Positions 1-13,940 of a stretch of 64,000 nucleotides of DNA are shown here, in pieces. The notes below the pieces were generated by a model. The model worked only from the letters and a program-made list of their open reading frames with translations. It made no database searches and had not been told where the DNA came from. Numbering within the stretch: position 1 is the stretch's first letter; every line of letters starts with the position of its first letter. The position numbers and the translations under genes are program-made. The DNA comes from Epiperipatus broadwayi (lineage: Eukaryota > Onychophora > Udeonychophora > Euonychophora > Peripatidae), in the NCBI GenBank assembly GCA_028023455.1, contig JAQFVV010007280.1, positions 1 through 64,000 on the forward strand, read 5' to 3'.

Positions 1-600
1 ATTTTGTTAGTGTTATAAAGTGATGCAGAAAGGAAGATTTGACATTGAGTTCAACAACAGGTCAGAAAATCATAACTTTTACCTAACTTGCATAATAATA
101 TCGGTTGTTCCAATATGTTTTAAAACAGCAAATATTTTTTCAATAGTGAATCTGGCAATTTATAAATGTCTTACCCTTTCAAATGAGCCAAAATTAACAG
201 TATTAGAAGAATTAGAATATGCTCTAACTTTTAATCATTTGTGTAGAGAATTGAGAATATTCAAAATTTATTTGATAACTGGATTTGAGACAAGTGTTTC
301 AACTGAAAAATGTGTGTTTATGAAGCTTTATTTAATGGTCCCCTATTTATAACAAAAGTGAAAAAGATCTAGAAAATGTCTAAAAATGATCTAACACACA
401 GTTTGGCTAAGTTGTCTTGCTAGGCAGAATACTCATTAAAAAAATAGAAATAATAATATTGTCAGTAATAATAAGAAAGCAAGAGGAAATTTTAGCACTA
501 AAGGTAAATATTGTAAATCTAACTTTTTTTCTTCTAAATATAGATATATGAAAAGTATGAACTTTACTTGATATAAAACTCTTCAAGACCAGAGTGGAAA
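1..600. other. AT-rich sequence, no gene recognised
   Basis: Non-coding by appearance; the only longer ORF (20-352) resembles nothing I know. It may include the far 5' part of the decayed LINE that follows. Confidence 0.4.
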
Positions 601-2220
601 GAAGTTGAAACATCTCTTAATAATCTTAAAAATTGAAAGGCTGCAGATTCTAATGAAAATGATGGTGATTGGAACTTTTTAGGAAAAAATTGAGTTTTGA
701 AATTATGCTGCCTGATCTTAAAGAATATTGCCATCTTTAATTGTTAAAAAAATGAAGGTAATATATAAGTTGTAGTAATTATCATGAAATATTATTTTTA
801 TTCATTACAGCAAAGATAATTTCAAAGATTTTCTTGAATAATCATAAATGAATGATTACCAAAAACTCGATGTGGTTTTAGAGAATCAAGATGCATTACA
901 GGTATGATTTCTGATATCAGACAAATGTAAAAAAAAAGTTTTGAAAACAGGTTTATATTTTGCTTTTATTGTTTTGGACAAGGCATGATTCGATTGAGCA
1001 GATCTATGGTATTGTTTGAAATTAGTTGGTTGTCCACCAAAATTTATTCTTAAAATAGTAGTAATTTTACCACAATAGTGCCATCTAGTGCAGGCAGTAA
1101 TCAATTACTATAGGTAACACTATTGCGTGGTAAAACTTGTTAATGTTTTAACAGCTTGTGTAAGCATTTACTCTTATAATACAACTAATTGATGAAACAA
1201 GAAATGTTGCTACTACAGGTGGAAAATCAGGCATTTGAAAACTGGTATTAAATAAGCATGTGTTCTTGCTCCAACATTGTTTTCATTTTTATGACTGATC
1301 TTTGGAATTGTTTGCAGTCAAATGAAACAAAAATCGAGATGTGATTGACATAGCTTTAGAGATGTTTTTAATTTGAATTGATTAAAAGCAAAAACAGACT
1401 TTTTTGAGGGGATTCTGGATTTCCAATATTGCTGATAATTGTGCTATTTTTGTCAGTTCAAAAGACTATTTATAGAATGTACTTAATGTTTTGAAGGTAT
1501 TATATAAAGAATTTAATTTAATAATTTTTTATTTTTTTTTAAAGTGTCATAGCATTAGCCGGGACGCAAACCCACAGCCCGGGCAACTGCCTGCTAGTGC
1601 AAGGCAGTCGCGCTGACCTCTCGACCACCAATGCAAGACAAAATAATTACTGCTCAAAAAGCTCAAATTTTTTATCAGTCGATGATAGAAGAAAAATCCT
1701 TAGCAATTTTAGCTTAGATGGTTTATCGATTTGAAATGTAAACAATTTAAATATCTTGGTAGTGTTACAAAAAAGTTTAACTTTAAATGTTGAAGTATAA
1801 CACAGATTCCAATATGCTGCTGTTATTTTTAACAAGTTAAAATATAGCGTATATTTTCATAGGGAAATAATTACTGCAATAAAATTAACTGCTTATAAAG
1901 TTATTTTACTTATGGAAGTGAGACTTGGACACTATCCCTGCAACATAAAGACATTATAATTTTCATTTAAGGATGTTCTTTAAAATTTTTAAAATATAAT
2001 GGCAAGATCATAAAACCAATCAATATGATCTTCAACTTTCTAGATGAGATAATGTAGTGCCTACTATTTTTAAAGAAGTTCAATGTTGTTTGCTTCTCTT
2101 GATAGTCATGGCAAAGAATGAAATATATTGGAGAAATATAATTAGATATAGTATTGAAGTATTTTAGAGAAAAAAATTTGCAGGAGAATTTAAAAAACAT
2201 TTCAAAATATCAAATTAAAA
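600..2220 (+). mobile_element. Decayed LINE reverse transcriptase, split by a SINE
   Basis: Translating across frames gives successive LINE landmarks in the right order: LPKTRCGFRESRCITGMI near 865-910; a degraded YFAFIVLDKAxFD (RT motif A) near 953-995 followed by LVGCPPKFI near 1022-1050; VLAPTLFSF (the SPxLF block) near 1264-1292; ADNCAIFVSS (the YxDD region, with DD changed to DN) near 1430-1460; CKQFKYLGSV near 1740-1770; YGSETWTL near 1908-1935. Every block needs frameshifts or passes stops, so this is an old dead copy. A tRNA-derived SINE sits between the catalytic block and the FKYLGSV block. The clade is uncertain; the GCPPKFI wording is common in invertebrate LINEs. Confidence 0.75.
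1527..1634 (-). mobile_element. tRNA-derived SINE nested in the LINE
   Basis: Read on the minus strand from 1634, the sequence opens GCATTGGTGGTCGAGAGG, which contains a good Pol III A box (TGGTCGAGAGG). A B box, GGTTTGCGTCC, lies at 1561-1571. It then runs through CGGCTAATGCTATGACACTTT into an A-rich tail (T-rich on the plus strand, 1527-1544). It interrupts the LINE reading frame. The short length means either a truncated copy or a very short SINE. A weak AATAATT repeat on both sides may be a decayed target-site duplication. Confidence 0.65.
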
Positions 2221-2879
2221 GTTGGACTAGCATCTTCTATATTTACCAAATGATTCTTATTCAGTGAAGAAATAGATTATATATATATATATAATGTAAT
2301 TTTAAAAAAATTAACAGTAATAATATATTTTCTAAATAATTATAATAAAACAGAAGTATATCCAGTTAATTTCTTAACTTTCTTCAACTGAAAACCATTT
2401 ACATTTAGCTGAAGTAAATATCACATCCCAAGTTGTACACTGTTCATTAAAGGTATCTTATTTCCATTTATCAAAATTGCCTCCTTAATTTTTTTTGCAT
2501 TATGGTTTCCTGAGTTTACTTTTAATTTGGCAAATACTAAGAAAACATGTGTCATTATTAAATCATTACTATAATTGACTCTCTTTTAACCTTTTCTCAA
2601 GACTACCTAGAAGTACACATGAAATTTGATATACAATTTTTTTTTGTTTAAAGGTACCAACACAAAATGAAATATGTAGCAATAATAGACATCATTTTCT
2701 TTATATACTGTATGTATACACAAAGGAATAAGTGGGAATATTCTACATAATAATTAAGAGAATTAAATTTAGCAGTAGTGTTGCTAGACAATTATCAAAT
2801 TACTACTGATATCTCCACCTAATCTCTGCTCTAATAGCTAACAATATTATACTCAATATATATAGAGGGAGGGAGTGGG
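2221..2879. other. AT-rich sequence with (TA)n, no gene recognised
   Basis: Includes a TA run near 2277-2293 and a purine-rich GGGAGGGAGTGGGG patch near 2866. Nothing coding is visible. Confidence 0.4.
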
Positions 2880-4360
2880 GGGAGGAATAGGTGTACCATT
2901 GATTTTGATCTGATCAAATATTTTTAAAATTGTAATGGGAGATTTTAATAGTACAATTGGAAAATGTTCAAAAAATAAAAAAGTGCTATTGATAAATTTG
3001 AGATCATAAACTGCTAAAATTTATATAAATGCTGAATTTTCTTTTTAAGATGTATCTGAATCAGAAATAATCACTGAAAGAATTTAAAGAAAAATACTAT
3101 AGGGTTCATGGCTAAAATCGTTTTATATTTTCAAGACAAGAAATAATCACTTAGAGAGTTGTGTTAATGTAATGCTAAGGAGATAAAATACGATATTAAT
3201 CTTCACAAATTCTCCATGAATTTAACCTAGAATTTGAAATTCAGTTTAAAATGTTGACAAATTATAATGGTTGCTAAAATTTAAATAAATTTAGTAAAAT
3301 ACAATTGATATTCTAATAATTGCTACACAGACTATACTGCAATTCACCAATACATTTTTAAATGAAACCAATATAAGAAAAAAGAATTGTAAAAATATTT
3401 TTTAAATGATTGATTTAGAGGGCTTTGATGTCTAGAATTGTGTAAAATAGTACCAAAAAGAGAACAAATGTCTAACAACTTCTTAATAATAAAAGAAGGA
3501 AGTTTCAATAACAGGAAGAAAAGATATACACTGGTCAGGCCAGCAACAGTTGAAGAAGAGAGAAGAATAATACCCCTCAAAATGTACCTATGTAGCAGGG
3601 TGATTTTATCTCTCAAAAGTTTTTACTCAATAAGTAGTTTGTGGATGAAAATGGAAAGGTAAAAAAATAAAGAGTACTTATGTCATTTACATTTAACAGA
3701 TAATGATGTTATTTTGCAAATGTTTCGAAGCTTCAAGAACTATCAGATGAAAACAAGAAAGTAGATATAAAGTTAAATGCGAAAGAAATTAAATTAATGT
3801 TTAATAGCCTTTCAAAAAAGTGAAAATGAAAATGGATAGTAATAAATTAATAAAAATATTTTTGTCAGATTATTAATACTGTGAGAAACAGAGACAACTT
3901 TAGTCATAAAATTAAATTTGAAGAATTTTTGATATATATATAATTTAATATTAAACGAAATTGGATTGACAAGAAATATTTTTAAAAGGTATGTTTTACT
4001 AGCGCTTATTTATTAATCTCAGACTTTCTAAGGGCATTACACAATGAAATATACAGAAATATATAAAGGGAATAATAAAGAGAAATTGAAAGTAAATTAC
4101 ATGAGTAAGAAAATAAATAGGTATTAGGAGAAGAAATTAAGGGATTAAAGTAAATGTAGGCTTATCATAATGCTAAAAAATATCACTTATAGAGAGTTGA
4201 GTGATATACTAAACTGAAACGTAAGAGATGTAGAAAGAACAGCGTGTGAAATATGAAGGTTTCTTGGTATGATATAAAAAAAATTGTGGATTAAAGAAAC
4301 TTGATTCAACTTGGAGAAGTATTCAATTCTGCAACAAAAAAAACTTGATAGATTAAAGAA
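2880..4360 (+). mobile_element. Decayed RTE-type LINE copy
   Basis: An old relative of the copies at 54.8-59.4 kb. The endonuclease motif appears as MGDFNSTIGK near 2937-2965. A broken RT end reads LQELSDENKKVDIKLNAKE near 3733-3790, matching LQELSDESRKVGLKINVKK of the 58.7-kb copy. The blocks NIFKRYVLLALIY near 3980-4015 and IKETxFNLEKYSIL near 4296-4340 correspond to IFNKCVLPVLTY and IKLGETFILQW. Stops and frameshifts are frequent and much of the RT core is missing. Confidence 0.7.
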
Positions 4361-7300
4361 AAATAGCAGCTTTAATATAAAAATTGTATTTTGAATGTGA
4401 ATCAGTTGTAAAATTTATTTTATCTAGGTATTTGATTTATATGTTGTTAATGCAAAAGCATCTATAATTTTTAAATAAGAGAATAAAAACTCGATTTTAA
4501 ATTTAATCAGTTTATTTTAATGTTATATGTATATTGTTTGTGGCAATTAAAGAATTAAAAGCAGATTTCTATTGTTGAGTAGTGATAATTTTGTAGCCAT
4601 GTTTTGTCAATATTTAATATAAATGTGGACAATAGTGATCAAGCACAACTTTGACATTCTACCTAATATAAAGAGGAAATTAAGTATCACTCTTCAATTA
4701 CTAAAATTCTATGAGAATGCAGAAGTAATATATATCTGCATACATACATTGTGATAAAATTTGCATCATCAAATTTATACATTTAGAAAATTTTAAAATA
4801 AGATTTTAATTGCAATTTATATATATATATAAAAATACAAAGATCTCTTTATATAAAAGAAAATAACTTAGTTTTGTACTGAGTTTGAGATCCTCCACAA
4901 TAGAGTACAATTTTTGAGATTGTAGCAAGGAAATTAAAAAGTTTGGTTTCAATCCAGGAACCTTTAGTTTTTGAATCCATCATGTTACAATTGCTTAAAT
5001 TGTAGAGGGCAATTAAAGAGTCATATTTCAATTGCCAAAAAAGCTTGAATTATTTTTTAATTCTTTGAATCCAAAATATCTCCTGTGATTGCTATATATG
5101 GAACATCAATCATGTAATATTTAGGCTTTTTCCCCTCATCTTTATGTAATAGAAAATTGTCACAGAAAATCTATAACATTTGTGAATAAAGATAATTAGT
5201 GTGCCATATTAACCAGAGAAAGTTGATTTTAGATTAATGATCCAGGCAGACTCATAATTTAAAATTACATTAAATAAATTTTCATGTGATTCATTCATAA
5301 AAGAGTTATAATTGTTTATGTCACTAAAACGAAAGTAGAAGTATTTGATTTTTCTTTTATAAACAAGATATTAATATAGATTTAAGTTTTTAGTTATTCT
5401 TACAAGAGTAATAGATTATAAAAATAGATTAAATTTTAATATGAAATTAATTCAAGAACATCCAAGCCTATGCAATAATTATTATTTGTTTTTGTTTTTT
5501 TTAAAAAAAACACATTTTTTTTTTTTAGGATTAATCTGTTTGGCTTAAATTTAAATTCAAAAGTTATCACATCAATTTAATAAACTCTGATCTAAACCTG
5601 GCCATCATTTTTTTTAGCAGTCAACTTCAAAAATGCATCCGCCAACAACAAAGAGTTTTGACAAGATAAAGATTTTTAGTAAAAGTTTATTAATTTCTCA
5701 AGACTATGAACACATTACAAAATAAATATCCATATACCAAATGCATTGGTTATTGATATTAAATTATAATAATAAAAAAGGTAATAAAAATACAAGATCT
5801 ATACATCAAAAATAATAAAACAAAATAGTGTTTATAATTAAAAGTAAATATTTTTTTATGGAAGCCATACAATTCTTCATAAAACAAAATGATAACAAGA
5901 AATGGATAAAAGTTTTAAAATCATTGATATAAAGGTACTTAAGATATATTTTTTATTTATAAAATATAAAGTATATACTTTCTATAATAATATCAAAGTC
6001 TGCAAAAAAAAAAATTAGGAAAACCATTTGAATTATATATATATAATCCCATAAATGTGTGAATTGGCAAAGATCACAAATTGATCTAGGCCAATATAAA
6101 TGCATTACATGAATTTATAATAATGCTATGCATTATATAAAGCTATAAGAATTTTAACTGATCTTCAATATTTTAAAGTTTTTACTGATTGCATCACAAA
6201 AATATTTCAATAATTATTGGATAAAAATATGTTAAATTACTTTCAACATCTGTATTAGAAACACCAATTCATTTTATCTACTATTTAGTGACCTTTGATT
6301 ACTTTATCTTGCAATAGATAAAGGAAAATAGAATGAATTTTCCTAATAAATGTAAATATATCACAAGTTGAAAATAAAATTAATTTTATAATATTAAAAT
6401 TTAAATTTATTGAGGATTCTGAAATGTTTCAATGTTTAATAATAAATTAGATAAAACTTTTATTCAAATTTTATAGATATCATTAGAAAACAATTTGTTC
6501 AAAGATTTTATAAAAATGGAAAATTTAATTCAATTATTTTAAATATGTAAAACAATGTGCTATTGGTATAATTGAAAAATATTCATATTTAGACTGGCTA
6601 AATTTTAATTAGCGAATTTCATTATGGGAAAACAAATTTATTATATTTATGAAGTTGTAAAAATATGTATATGAAGAAAATTTTAATATGGAAGTTTAAT
6701 ATCACAGATAGTTTATTAAAACATTTTTGTGACTTTTTTTTTCTCTTTAACATGAATATATATGTGAGATTTTATTTTCAACTGCAAATAATTTTTGAAA
6801 GAAGAAATGAACATGAAAATTTTTAAACTAGAATTGCTTTAAAGATGATAAAATACAAATCACATGTTGTTATTATTAGTTTTCAGAAAATTAAAAAGTC
6901 AAATAATTTTTACATTCTTGTATATTTTTAAGTATGAATTCACACCTTTTTTTTTTACTAAAGACTATTTCTTCATTTTATTTTGAAATTTTATAACAAA
7001 TTGGGGGGAGGGGGGACACAACATATATATCATTGATAATATGTTTATTTCTTGACTTTATAATTTTAGCATTTAAAAAGTTTACATTTGACATCATTGA
7101 CATAAATAGTTTGAGAATTATGTACAAATATTATATAATAAGTTGTAGTTAAAACTGTTCATTTTGTTGAATTTTGATTTCATTTTTCTTCCTCAGTATA
7201 TTCTCATTTTCATGTTCTTATTAGCTTAATTTTTTTTTTTTTGACATAACTATTTTGTATTAATGACAACAACATTAGTAAACCTTTCATCACTAATGAC

Positions 7301-9805
7301 ATAAAGCATAGGAATAATTTCTTAAATATTAAAACAAATATTATTTAACTATTCGGTTAAACAGAATAACTTCAAAAACATCAAGTTTACAACATTTTTA
7401 TTTAAAACAACATTATGAACAAGCTGTGCTTTAGTTGAATAAATGATTTTTTTATACATTTTTTTTGATCATAAATAATTAAATTACAAAAAATAATGAC
7501 AATATTATTATTGCAGACCATGTGCTGGATTTTCTTTCCCTGTGAATTGAGAATATATTATGTATATATATATATACATATGTACTGCATGTAGATATAC
7601 AATATAGTTTACATTTATATGTACAACACATATAGTCAATATTTGCAGAACTCATGCAGGATTTTGTTTACTTGTGGACTGGTAAAACATTATGCATATA
7701 TAACTACAACCATTAAATGTCTGTATTTTTAAATCATATAATAATAATTCAAACAAATATATTTAACACAGTATTCAAAATTAAATAACATATTCTTTAC
7801 CAGAAGTACTTTCAATTGTTTCACTGACAATCTTTATCAACTGTTAATATAAACGTACAAAAAATAAAAACTTGTATTATATATATACAGTTTACATATA
7901 TATATTTATGTAACAAATTATAACAGGTAGAGATGAAATAAAAGCACAACATATATATATTTTTTATTAGTGGCAATTGATAAAGTGAATCATGTATGAG
8001 TTTCCTGCAAAGTCTAACTTTCTTTTTCTTACTTATATTTGTTTCATATATATATATATCAGACAAAATAATGTATAATAAAAACAAAACAAACATAGAA
8101 ATTTAATTTACAATTTTAAACTTACCAATATAGAAATGAATAGAAGCTACAGCCAATTTATAGTATAATTGCCATTTTGAGTAATATTTACACAAAATGG
8201 TATTCAAGATTGTAATAATGCTATAAGTTGGCTGTAGTTTTTATTTATTTATATATTGATATATTTAAAATCATAAATAAATTCCAATGTTTTGTTTTAA
8301 TATATATATAAATGAACTAAAAAAAATATAATATCTCAATGCTGTCAAAATATAAAGCCATTTCTAATGTCAATTATGGTTAATGAAATACCATTTTTTT
8401 CTTTTGAGTTTAAGCAAAATGTAAATGCAGAGGAATATAATCCTTATTTATTTAAATTATATGACAGCTTAATAATATTTTAATTAGGTTTTAAAAATCC
8501 TTACTTGTATATATTAATATTTATTTATAAATCAAATTAATATTATAAATAACTGGATCCATTTTTTTTAAAGTCAGGTAATTATACAATTTGTATAATA
8601 AGCAGGTTGGCTGAATTGTTCAATAAATAATTTTATATTTATTTATTAAAAATTTTAATTTTTACTTCCTTATATTTGTAATATTTTAGCATATCTATGT
8701 ATGTGTGTTTGTTTGATGAAGTGGAATCATAATATTCTTATGTCATTGTATTGCTGCTTATATAATTTTTCTTTATTATTATAATTATATCCTACTTCGT
8801 CAAGTATACACACAGCATATGCATAATTATTACATATTAATACTATTGTAATTATTTTTCTTTTTAATTAGGTTTATATATTTTAGAAAATACATGTACA
8901 AAATAAATTAAGGGGAAAATAAGTTAGATGTACATAATTTATGTAATAGATAATACATTTGTATGAAAAGTTGTATGAATTACTGTCTAATAATTTTTTA
9001 AAATACTATTACTATCATTTTGCAAGTCTTTATTTACAGCTTTTGATCATATTCTATATAATTTGGATTTTTTTTTGTTTCAAAAGTTATGCATATATCT
9101 ACTGTTGTGTTTTTTTTGTATTTATAGAACTAACAAACTCCACCATTTTTTTGCTATAATAAATCTATATATTGAGGTAGAAATGCGAAAAATTTACAGG
9201 TAACAAAGTTAAGGCACAGAATAATGAAAGGATTAATTCAAAAAGACACATATAAGATTGTATATTAAATCAAAACTTAGCCATAGCACTGTAAATGTAT
9301 TTTATGCAATGGTTTTCTTTTTTGCAGCATATAAAATTTAAAACTGGTGTTATTTTTTACTATCAATAATGAAAAATAATTTTTGTTTTATGCTTTATGA
9401 AACTGAAAGATATATTGTATTTTCTCTACAATATACCTTTCCCCAAGTGCAATTTTTTGCTATTTTCTTTTTATGTATCCATTTTTTAATATATATATTA
9501 ATTATAGAAATAATATATCTCTTAACTTTCTAGGAAGATACGTTTCAAACCATAAAACCTTATGTGCTGAAATTTCATTATCATTTAAGTATTATGTTTG
9601 CACTATCTTTCTTTATTGAAAAGAAATTGACAGAATTAAAGAAAGCTCATTTTGAATTATTATTTAAGTAAAGTTATGACAATAATCATGTGATTAATTG
9701 CCCACCAAGAAATCATATGACATTCTAGCACTTAAATGGTAAGTTCAACACAATAAATCCATTCAATTGACTAAAAACCATTACCTCTTGGTTATATTAT
9801 TTTAC
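4361..9805. other. AT-rich sequence with (TA)n and poly-T tracts
   Basis: No coding region recognised. It holds several short TATATA runs (for example 7560-7580 and 8047-8061), T or A homopolymers and a GGGGGGAGGGGGG patch near 7003. A low-scoring B-box-like GGTTTCAATCC near 4944 could be a tRNA-derived remnant. A small imperfect hairpin is listed separately. Confidence 0.4.
8143..8244. repeat. Small imperfect inverted repeat (possible MITE)
   Basis: The left arm GCTACAGCCAATTTATAGTA is matched in reverse complement by CTATAAGTTGGCTGTAG near 8221-8238, and the arms extend inward through CCATTTTG / CAAAATGG. No clear target duplication is visible, so a DNA-transposon origin is only a guess. 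Confidence 0.45.
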
Positions 9806-9883
9806 CATGTGGTCATCAGTATTGGTTATAGTGAATAGAGTAGATGATTGTAGGGAGCTTGAAAGTCTGGGTTCAAATAGCCT
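9806..9883 (+). mobile_element. tRNA-like SINE fragment
   Basis: Contains TGTGGTCATC, then AGCTTGAAAGTCTGGGTTCAAAT with a good B box (GGGTTCAAAT). The same pattern recurs at 13632-13701 (minus) and 25454-25530 (plus), so it is a dispersed family rather than a tRNA gene. Confidence 0.5.
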
Positions 9884-12800
9884 TTAATTAAATCATAGAA
9901 AAGTAAAAATTATGATAGTCATAATGAAATATATATATATATATAAACAAATCACTTGCCAATCAATGTTAAAATATCCAGTCAAAGTCTGCTATCTGTT
10001 ATTATGGCAGGGTTTGATTTAATACTCCAAGCATCACTTAATGAATGATTGTTTATATAATTGTCAGTTTAGCATTAACACAACTGTTTTAATATAACTG
10101 GCTTCATGGTTGATATATTCACTTACTATATCTACAACCTAGATTTTGCATATGAAAAAAGGTAAAACTTGAACATTTTTTCAGAGTCTAAATAGTCTTA
10201 ATATTTTTTCATAGTTAGTTCAATAAAATAAACTAGTTACATAATTTATTGGTAAATAGACATAAGGATAAAAAAGTCCTAAAGAATTCATCATCTGGCA
10301 AGTGACAATGCCTTCTTTTATTCTATATTTTAAATAGAGTAATGATACTTTTATCCTGTAGTGGTCTGTTAAAGATTGTTTTATGTTTTTATTTATACAA
10401 TTTTATAATATGTCATTTGCAGCTTAGAAGTTGATCATTACATATCATTTAAACATTTTGTTCCAAAAGGATAATCAAGTATTCCAATTCATATATTAGA
10501 GAAAGTTTATTGTTATTTAGGGACAGAAATAGAGGATTTGGATATCAAGAAAGATGACAAATTTGGACTAAGAATTTAAAATGAAAAGGTTTATATGAAA
10601 ATGGAAAAGAGAATATACAATATTTGTTTTTGGAATGTAGAATGCAAGATAGATTGTATAGGAAGTAAAATATAAAATGAAAGGAATGGAATAAATAAAA
10701 TGTTTTAATATTTTTTATTATGGGACTGTTTTACTTAACAAAACTTTATTAAAAGAAAAAATAGAGTAACTCAATACAAACAGTATAGTCAATTTATTAA
10801 GGAGTAATAGATAGGAAGAAACAGATGAGTTTACAATAGTTTGAAAAGTTTCAGAAGAAATATTTATATTGTTTATTTCTAGGCATATGTGCTTCTTTGC
10901 ATAGAAACTTTTAATTCTCATGAGAAAAAACTATTTTATTATAACATACAATGATATCATTTATTACATTTTTTTTTTCTGTATATGCTTTTACAATAAG
11001 AATGAAGACTGTAATAAAAGGATGTTAAAACCAGAAAACAATTGTTATTAAACTAGATAGTGATAGAAAAGACAATGTACCCTGGTTGATAGATAATTTA
11101 TTGCTATTTATTAATTAAGGAGTACTGGATAAAGAATAATAAATGGCTTTATAGTAGAACTGAAAAAGTATCATAGGAAGAGTGTTTAATTTGTCTAACA
11201 AGCTTTCTGAGGAAGTTTCTTACCTAAAGAAATTGTCGTCTATTTATTATAAATTCTAGTTATTTAATATAATAGATTATATAATTGATAATTTTATGAA
11301 ATTTTAGATAAAAATTTCCCTATCTAAATTTCATATTAGAAACTTTAACCAATATTTGTTTACTATATTTCTTGATTATAAATAATAATTTTATGGTATT
11401 ATATATATATATAATAACAGTATAGATTTTTATTTTAATATATATTTTATATCTGCAATTTTTTTTAACTGAGTTACATTATATTTGAATGAGAATAAAC
11501 CAGAACCATTTCCAGATTTATATAAGTTTTGATAAATTTATTCTTTTAATCCATAGATACATGAATGTCATGCATGTGTTTAGTGTCAATTTGTTGTATA
11601 TAGTTAACACGCGATAATGTTATTTTAATTGCCTTTAATATATCTGGATGAGAACAAACACATCTGCACACGTGTATATATAAATATGATATAAAATCTT
11701 TATTCGTATTTAGAACAAAATATGTAAAACTTTATCAATAAATATTTAATTACAGTAATAGCATGCTTAACATTAGACTGAAAGACACTATAAACACAGT
11801 CGATTATTTATTGAGAAGGTTGTAAATTATATTTTGATATAAATATTGTAAGAGTTTATTATGCGATATCTATTTTAAGTGCTTTTATATTAAATAAATA
11901 TATAACATTATTATATATACAACATAGTATAGAATCTTCAAAAATGAGGGAAGGAATAAATATTATTTTACACCCTAAACTCCAAAAATGACATGCTATG
12001 AATAAAAACCATTCTGGATTCTCTTATAGTACAAAAAAAAAGTGCCTGCATGAAAATGTAAAAAAATATTATTTTGCAAAAAATAATTGTGTGATGTCTT
12101 AATGGGTATTTTTTTTATATATATAAAGCTCTTTATCTTAAAGATAAAATAAACACAAGGAGTTATTTGGTTTAGTAAGATGAGGTAATATTGAAAGATA
12201 AATAATCTATTTAGCTTCTAATCTTTATTTGAAACTGCCATCCATTTATTTTATCATCGAGTACAGGTAATGGCTAAACATACATCCAGATGAAAGTAAA
12301 AAAAAAAAAATTCTTTCATAAATTAGATGTAGATTATATATAAAGAAATGTGAAATTTGAATATTTTTTTTAAAGAACTGTTAATCATTTCATATTAAAG
12401 CTTTTATTAAACTACTGAGTGTTAAAAATTAATAAGCAATATCAATTCTTTCTTATAAATAATTAATAGAAAAGAATTTAAAAGTGGAAATCTTTTTTTC
12501 TTTTTGTATAAGTGTTATGTGTTATTATCTTGAATATCACATCTTCACTTTAACCTCAGAATTTTCTACTAAATGCTAAATATTTATCTGAGTAAATTTA
12601 ATCTATTCTAAATAAATGTAATCATTTTATACAAAATAATAATGATGCTATAAACACAAACTAATGTATTAGATGTAACCAAATTACAAACAGTTTGGAT
12701 AATATTATCTTTGAGTCAATAGCAACAAGATTTTTTTAAATTCATAGATGATATTAAAAAAGGGTATAAAACTATTCATTCAATCTTCTCACAAGGCATA

Positions 12801-13631
12801 GATAAAACTGAAGCAGTTAGTGAAAAAAACATTATACATTTATAGATGTTGAGTCCTTGATTTCTATTGATAGTATGAAAAATGTTAGCACTTCAATCCA
12901 TTTACTAGATAAAATTAAAAACAGTAAATACTGTATTACATTATGAAGTATAAATGAATAATTAATAGTCCAAAATCTTTACAATAATTCTAAAAAAAAA
13001 AAAAACTTTTTAAATAACAGTTTTGTTCTTTTTCTGTCCACTTTATTTATTCCCATTTAAACTAGTTTTTGAGCAATAGTCAATGGCAAATTGTAATTAA
13101 AAGTGTTTAGCTCTCCTTAGTACATCCTACAAAAATTATGCATCTCATTTTCTTTCTCATAACTAAGCATGGTTGTTATTTATCAAAAGGAATGACTCAT
13201 CTATCTCATATTTAATCTGAAATAGTGGTGATCTCTAATCATATTCTAAAATCAATTCTACATAAGTATTGAGTAATAAATGACCACAAATCCCTTAAGA
13301 TGTTTCAAATTTTAATGATATCATTTGCTTGAATAATGTAAGAATAAAAAGTGACTAATTTTGATTCCAATGTCATTTACCAGGAGAAAATTAATTAGAA
13401 ATATGTCATGAGAATTTGTTTGCATTTTTCTATTTTTATACATTAATTCTAAAATAATATATAATCTACTAATAGAAGTACACATCATTGTATTATTTTA
13501 TTTTTAAGCTTCAATCCAAGGCTTATAGATCATGATTTCCAATCCTTTGAATATAGAAAAATAAGCATATGAATTGTGACTATATAAGATAAAGTATTTA
13601 AAATTTTTTGCTTTTTTTAATGATAACATTA
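9884..13631. other. AT-rich sequence, almost nothing recognised
   Basis: No exon or RNA gene seen. Around 10593-10662 a frame reads ENIQYLFLECRMQ, which could be the C-terminal zinc-finger remnant of a LINE, but it is too short to be sure. TA runs occur near 9930, 11400 and 12116. Confidence 0.35.
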
Positions 13632-13701
13632 GAAGGAATTTGAACCCTGACTTTTAAGCTTCCTTCTCTCCATCCCATACAAATGATATGCATGGCCACA
13701 T
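13632..13701 (-). mobile_element. tRNA-like SINE fragment
   Basis: The minus strand reads GTGGCCATG, then GGAAGCTTAAAAGTCAGGGTTCAAATTCC with a B box. It matches the copies at 9.8 kb and 25.5 kb. It lies next to a hammerhead-type repeat, as the 25.5-kb copy does. Confidence 0.5.
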
Positions 13702-13741
13702 ACATGTGATAAATATAAATGATCTCAAATATACACATTTT

Positions 13742-13940
13742 ATGCTTAACCAGCATTCATTAGTTGGTCTGGATACTCATCTTCCACACATATATACAGC
13801 CAGTACTTGGTTTGTATTAAAATAGCAAATCTTCAAATGTTAATGGATAAGTCTCGGTCCTCTCCAACCTCCAGCTTTTCAGCCATCCATATCATTGAAA
13901 TTCCGATGGTGGCATGTTCAAAGCCCGTTTGCCAACTTTT
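13742..13940 (-). mobile_element. Hammerhead repeat family D, decayed copy
   Basis: Homologous over about 190 bp to 25097-25290: shared blocks include TCCCACACATATATA-like, TTAAAATAGCAAATCTTCA and CCAACCTCCA(G/A)CTTTTCAGCCAT. The hammerhead core is decayed on the minus strand: CTAATGA (13757-13763), a 15-nt hairpin ATGCTGGTTAAGCAT (13742-13756) that keeps pairing through compensating changes, then AAAA instead of GAAA. Confidence 0.6.

Noticed and set aside
10593-10662. Frame ENIQYLFLECRMQ like a LINE zinc-finger tail
   Set aside because: Too short, and only one Cys and no His of the finger remain.
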